9,012 nt of DNA from JBGTSJ01 sp041940305 (GTDB lineage Bacteria > Planctomycetota > Planctomycetia > Planctomycetales > Planctomycetaceae): assembly GCA_041940305.1 (NCBI GenBank), contig JBGTSJ010000049.1, positions 1-9,012 of the forward strand. The letters are read 5' to 3'. The translations under genes were made by a program, and so were the position numbers. Of the stretch, positions 6,697 to 9,012 are shown in pieces; the stretch's first letter is position 1, and every line of letters starts with the position of its first letter. The notes beneath the pieces were generated by a model. It had not been told where the DNA came from. It made no database searches and was given only the letters and a program-made list of their open reading frames with translations.

Positions 6697-7644
6697 TTAC
6701 CGGTCCAGAGTGAGACTGTCGATTGCCTCGCGGATGGCATTCGCACTCGCCTGCAGGAGCTCTCGCTCCGGCGAACTGAGCGGCAAGGGAAACGTCTGCT
6801 GGATTCCATCCCCGCCGACCAGCCTGGGCAACGAGACAGTGACATCAGAAACACTCTCAACCTGGTCTGCCGGCGTGCAGACCGTGAGGATCGACTGCTG
6901 ATCATGCAGGATGACATCGACGATGCGGGCCAGCGCGCTGCCGATGCCGTAGTACGTTGCCCCTTTTCCGGCAATGATTGAATACGCGGCCCTGCGGACC
7001 TTGTTGTCGATCGCGCCGCGGACTTCATCATCCAGCCGCATGCTGCGCAGCCGCGTGAACTCGGCGAGCGGCATGCCGCCGATCGTGACGAGCGACCAGG
7101 TGAGGACTTCGGAGTCGCCATGTTCGCCGATGACGTAGCCGTGGACGTGATGCGGATCGACGCCGCAGTGGGTGCCGAGGAGGGTGCGGAAACGGGCGGT
7201 ATCGAGCGTGGTCCCGGAGCCCAGGACCCGCTGAGTGGGCACGCCGCACTGGGCGGCAAAGCGGGCGGCGAGGTGCGTCATGATGTCGACCGGATTGGTC
7301 GCCACCACCAGCACCGCCGACGGAGCGTGCCGCAGCACCTCCGGCACCACCTGCCGGAACACCTCGGCGTTGCGCTGCAGGAGCTGCAGCCGCGTCTCGC
7401 CGCGCTTTTGCCCGACTCCGGCGCAGAGGACGACCACGCGGCAGCCCTGCAGCCGGTCGTAATCGCCTGAGCTGATCTGGAGCGGATGCGCGAAGGGGAT
7501 CGCATGCCGGATGTCATCCGCCTCGGCAGCGGCGCGGTCTGCGTTCCGGTCGACGAGGACCACCTCGCGGCCGACGCCGCGCATGACGAGCGCATACGCC
7601 GCCGTTGAACCGACGAACCCCGCTCCGACGATGCCAACCTTCAT
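6697..7644 (-). CDS. ldh: L-lactate dehydrogenase
   Basis: This 315-aa NAD-dependent dehydrogenase reduces pyruvate to lactate in the cytoplasm, regenerating NAD+. The N-terminal Rossmann motif is GIVGAGFVGS (4-13), with Asp32 in VVLVDRN for NAD preference. The loop GQKRGETR (78-85) carries Gln79, the residue that marks lactate rather than malate dehydrogenase (which has Arg), and Arg85. Other active-site residues are Asn117 in TNPVD, Asp148 and Arg151 in DTARFR, and the proton-donor His175 in GEHGDSE. Thr230 fits the substrate pocket. Length is normal and nothing is missing. The start at 7644 is set by the Rossmann fold beginning at once (MKVGIVGAG) and by GGGAGG 8 bases upstream; the open frame continues to 7692 without need. 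ATG overlaps the glgP stop as ATGA, so it is likely translationally coupled to glgP. I cannot tell from sequence whether it needs fructose-1,6-bisphosphate. Confidence 0.95.
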   Translation of the reverse strand: MKVGIVGAGFVGSTAAYALVMRGVGREVVLVDRNADRAAAEADDIRHAIPFAHPLQISSGDYDRLQGCRVVVLCAGVGQKRGETRLQLLQRNAEVFRQVVPEVLRHAPSAVLVVATNPVDIMTHLAARFAAQCGVPTQRVLGSGTTLDTARFRTLLGTHCGVDPHHVHGYVIGEHGDSEVLTWSLVTIGGMPLAEFTRLRSMRLDDEVRGAIDNKVRRAAYSIIAGKGATYYGIGSALARIVDVILHDQQSILTVCTPADQVESVSDVTVSLPRLVGGDGIQQTFPLPLSSPERELLQASANAIREAIDSLTLDR

Positions 7645-9012
7645 GACTGCAGCCTCCCATTGTTCAGCGAAGCTCCGTCCGGCACCGTGCACGGGAGCGC
7701 TCCCCAGATGCCGATTGCGTACTCTTCAATTGTTCGATCACTGGAGAACTTCCCGGAACAGGCGACATTGAGGACGGCCTTCCGGGTCCAGGCGTCCGCG
7801 TCCGCGTACAGCGCGCTGACCTGCTGCTGGGCCTGAGCGTACTGCGGCAGGTCGGACAGGTGCAGATAGTAGTCGCCGCGGTCGAGCAGCGTCTCGCGGA
7901 TGGGGGCGAAGATGCCGGGCTCGTGCGCACTGAAGTGGTCATTAAAGATCAGGTCGAGCGCCGCGCGGGTTTCCGGATCGTTCTCGTAGTGCCAGCGCGG
8001 GTTATACCAGCCGCGGCTTTCGGCCACCTGCTGCGCGGTGAGGCCGAAGAGGAAGAAGTTTTCCTCGCCGGCCTCCTCCGCCATCTCGATGGTCGCTCCA
8101 TCCCGGGTCCCGATGGTCAGTGGGCCGTTCATCATGAACTTCATGTTGCCGGTCCCGCTGGCCTCGTATCCGGCTGTGGAGATCTGCTCGGAGACGTCGC
8201 TCGCCGGAATCAGTCGCTCGGCAAGCGAGACGTTGTAGTTGGACACAAACACGACCTTGATGAGGCCGCGCACGGCCGAGTCGTTATCGATGACGTCGGC
8301 CACGTTGTTGATCAGTTTGATGATTAGCTTGGCCAGCGTGTAGGCCGGTGCCGCCTTGCCGGCGAACACGAACGTGCGCGGTGGAAACGACAGAGATGAG
8401 TCATTGCGCACGCGGTTGTAGAGCAGCACGATGTGCAGCACGTTGAGGAGTTGCCGCTTGTACTCGTGAATCCGCTTGATCTGGCTGTCGATCACGGTGG
8501 CCGGGTCGATCTTCTGGCCCGACGTGGCCGCGAGCCAATCGGCGAAGCGTCCCTTGGCGGCGCGCTTGGCGTGAGCGAACTTCTCGCGAAACGATGCGTC
8601 GTCTGCCAGCGGAATCAGTTTGCGCAGCTGGCCGAGGTCGGTGACCCACTGGTCGCCGATGCAGTCGCTGATGAGCCCGGCCAGGTCCCGGTTCGCCAGC
8701 AACAGCCAGCGCCGCGGGGTGACGCCGTTGGTCTTGTTGTTGAACCGCTCGGGATACATCTCTGCGAAGTCGGTCACGACGTGCGCTCGCAGCAGGTCCG
8801 AATGAATCTGCGCGACGCCGTTGGTGCTGTGCGTCCCGCAGATCGCGAGATTGGCCATCCGCACCTGACGCACCGGCGTCGCTTCAATCAGGCTGAGCCG
8901 GCGGACCATTTCCTGGTCGCCCGGATGCTTTCGTTCCACCTCGTTCAGGAACCGGCGGTTGATCTCGAAGATGATCTCCAGCAGCCGCGGGCAGACAACC
9001 TCGAACATCTGC
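7641..9012 (-). CDS. glgP: Glycogen/alpha-glucan phosphorylase, C-terminal half, 5' end outside the window
   Basis: This enzyme cleaves alpha-1,4-glucan with phosphate to release glucose-1-phosphate. About 456 residues are visible of the roughly 800-840 usual; the frame is open through the window edge, so the Met at 9008 is internal. Residue numbers here count from that Met. Motifs in order are EIIFEINRRFL (11-21), NLAICGTHSTNGVA (53-66), NNKTNGVTPRRWL (90-102), IKRIHEYKRQ (177-186), FAGKAAPAY (215-223), and EASGTGNMKF (282-291), whose Lys290 should bind pyridoxal phosphate. The next segment reads GTRDGATIE where GTLDGANxE is common, a family-level variation. The C-terminus continues about 20 residues past YAIGIWG. 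The gene is upstream of ldh and the sensor kinase, with a 4-bp ATGA overlap to ldh. No frameshift was seen. Confidence 0.96.
   Translation of the reverse strand, partial: QMFEVVCPRLLEIIFEINRRFLNEVERKHPGDQEMVRRLSLIEATPVRQVRMANLAICGTHSTNGVAQIHSDLLRAHVVTDFAEMYPERFNNKTNGVTPRRWLLLANRDLAGLISDCIGDQWVTDLGQLRKLIPLADDASFREKFAHAKRAAKGRFADWLAATSGQKIDPATVIDSQIKRIHEYKRQLLNVLHIVLLYNRVRNDSSLSFPPRTFVFAGKAAPAYTLAKLIIKLINNVADVIDNDSAVRGLIKVVFVSNYNVSLAERLIPASDVSEQISTAGYEASGTGNMKFMMNGPLTIGTRDGATIEMAEEAGEENFFLFGLTAQQVAESRGWYNPRWHYENDPETRAALDLIFNDHFSAHEPGIFAPIRETLLDRGDYYLHLSDLPQYAQAQQQVSALYADADAWTRKAVLNVACSGKFSSDRTIEEYAIGIWGALPCTVPDGASLNNGRLQS
7653..7658 (-). promoter_or_regulatory. Ribosome binding site for ldh
   Basis: On the minus strand GGGAGG lies 8 bases before ATG 7644, within the last codons of glgP. 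It fixes the ldh start and supports translation coupled to glgP. Confidence 0.7.

Noticed and set aside
6003..6713. Open frame of 236 codons on the + strand opposite the N-terminal part of the kinase gene
   Set aside because: The Ser/Ala/Arg-rich translation is low in information and is a mirror of the sensor-domain codons.

Overview
This window is a gene-dense stretch of a GC-rich bacterial chromosome. The protein styles point to a planctomycete: a transmembrane Ser/Thr kinase with a Cache-type sensor, an RND pump with QYESWSLPL-type helices, a bestrophin-like DUF4239 protein, and acetate kinase beside PPK2. That assignment comes from recalled family features, not from a search. No rRNA, tRNA, CRISPR array, insertion sequence or integrase was seen, and no gene-free stretch exceeds 300 bases.

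Left half, + strand (1-4408): the C-terminal end of an RND efflux pump permease (apparent frameshift near base 85), then four closely spaced genes. These are a 215-aa unknown protein ending in a YHS-like module without its cysteines, a four-helix DUF4239 membrane protein, acetate kinase (ackA, ATGA overlap with the gene before it), and a class III-like PPK2 polyphosphate kinase. The PPK2 reading frame is interrupted by two apparent -1 frameshifts although all its motifs are preserved. The spacing (9 bp, -4 bp, 39 bp) suggests one transcript for the four genes.

Right half, - strand (4454-9012): an operon read right to left. It holds the C-terminal half of glycogen phosphorylase (glgP, running off the window), L-lactate dehydrogenase (ldh, ATGA overlap with glgP), and a membrane Ser/Thr kinase with an extracytoplasmic dCache-like sensor. 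The two gene groups converge across a 45-bp gap at 4409-4453.

Together the enzymes look like an energy-reserve and fermentation locus. GlgP would release glucose-1-phosphate from glycogen, LDH would re-oxidise NADH using pyruvate, AckA would make ATP from acetyl phosphate, and PPK2 would exchange phosphate between polyphosphate and nucleotides. The sensor kinase could link an external signal to this metabolism; that link is inferred from gene order only. The three apparent frameshifts all behave as net -1 changes in otherwise well-conserved genes, so sequence or assembly errors are at least as likely as real decay.
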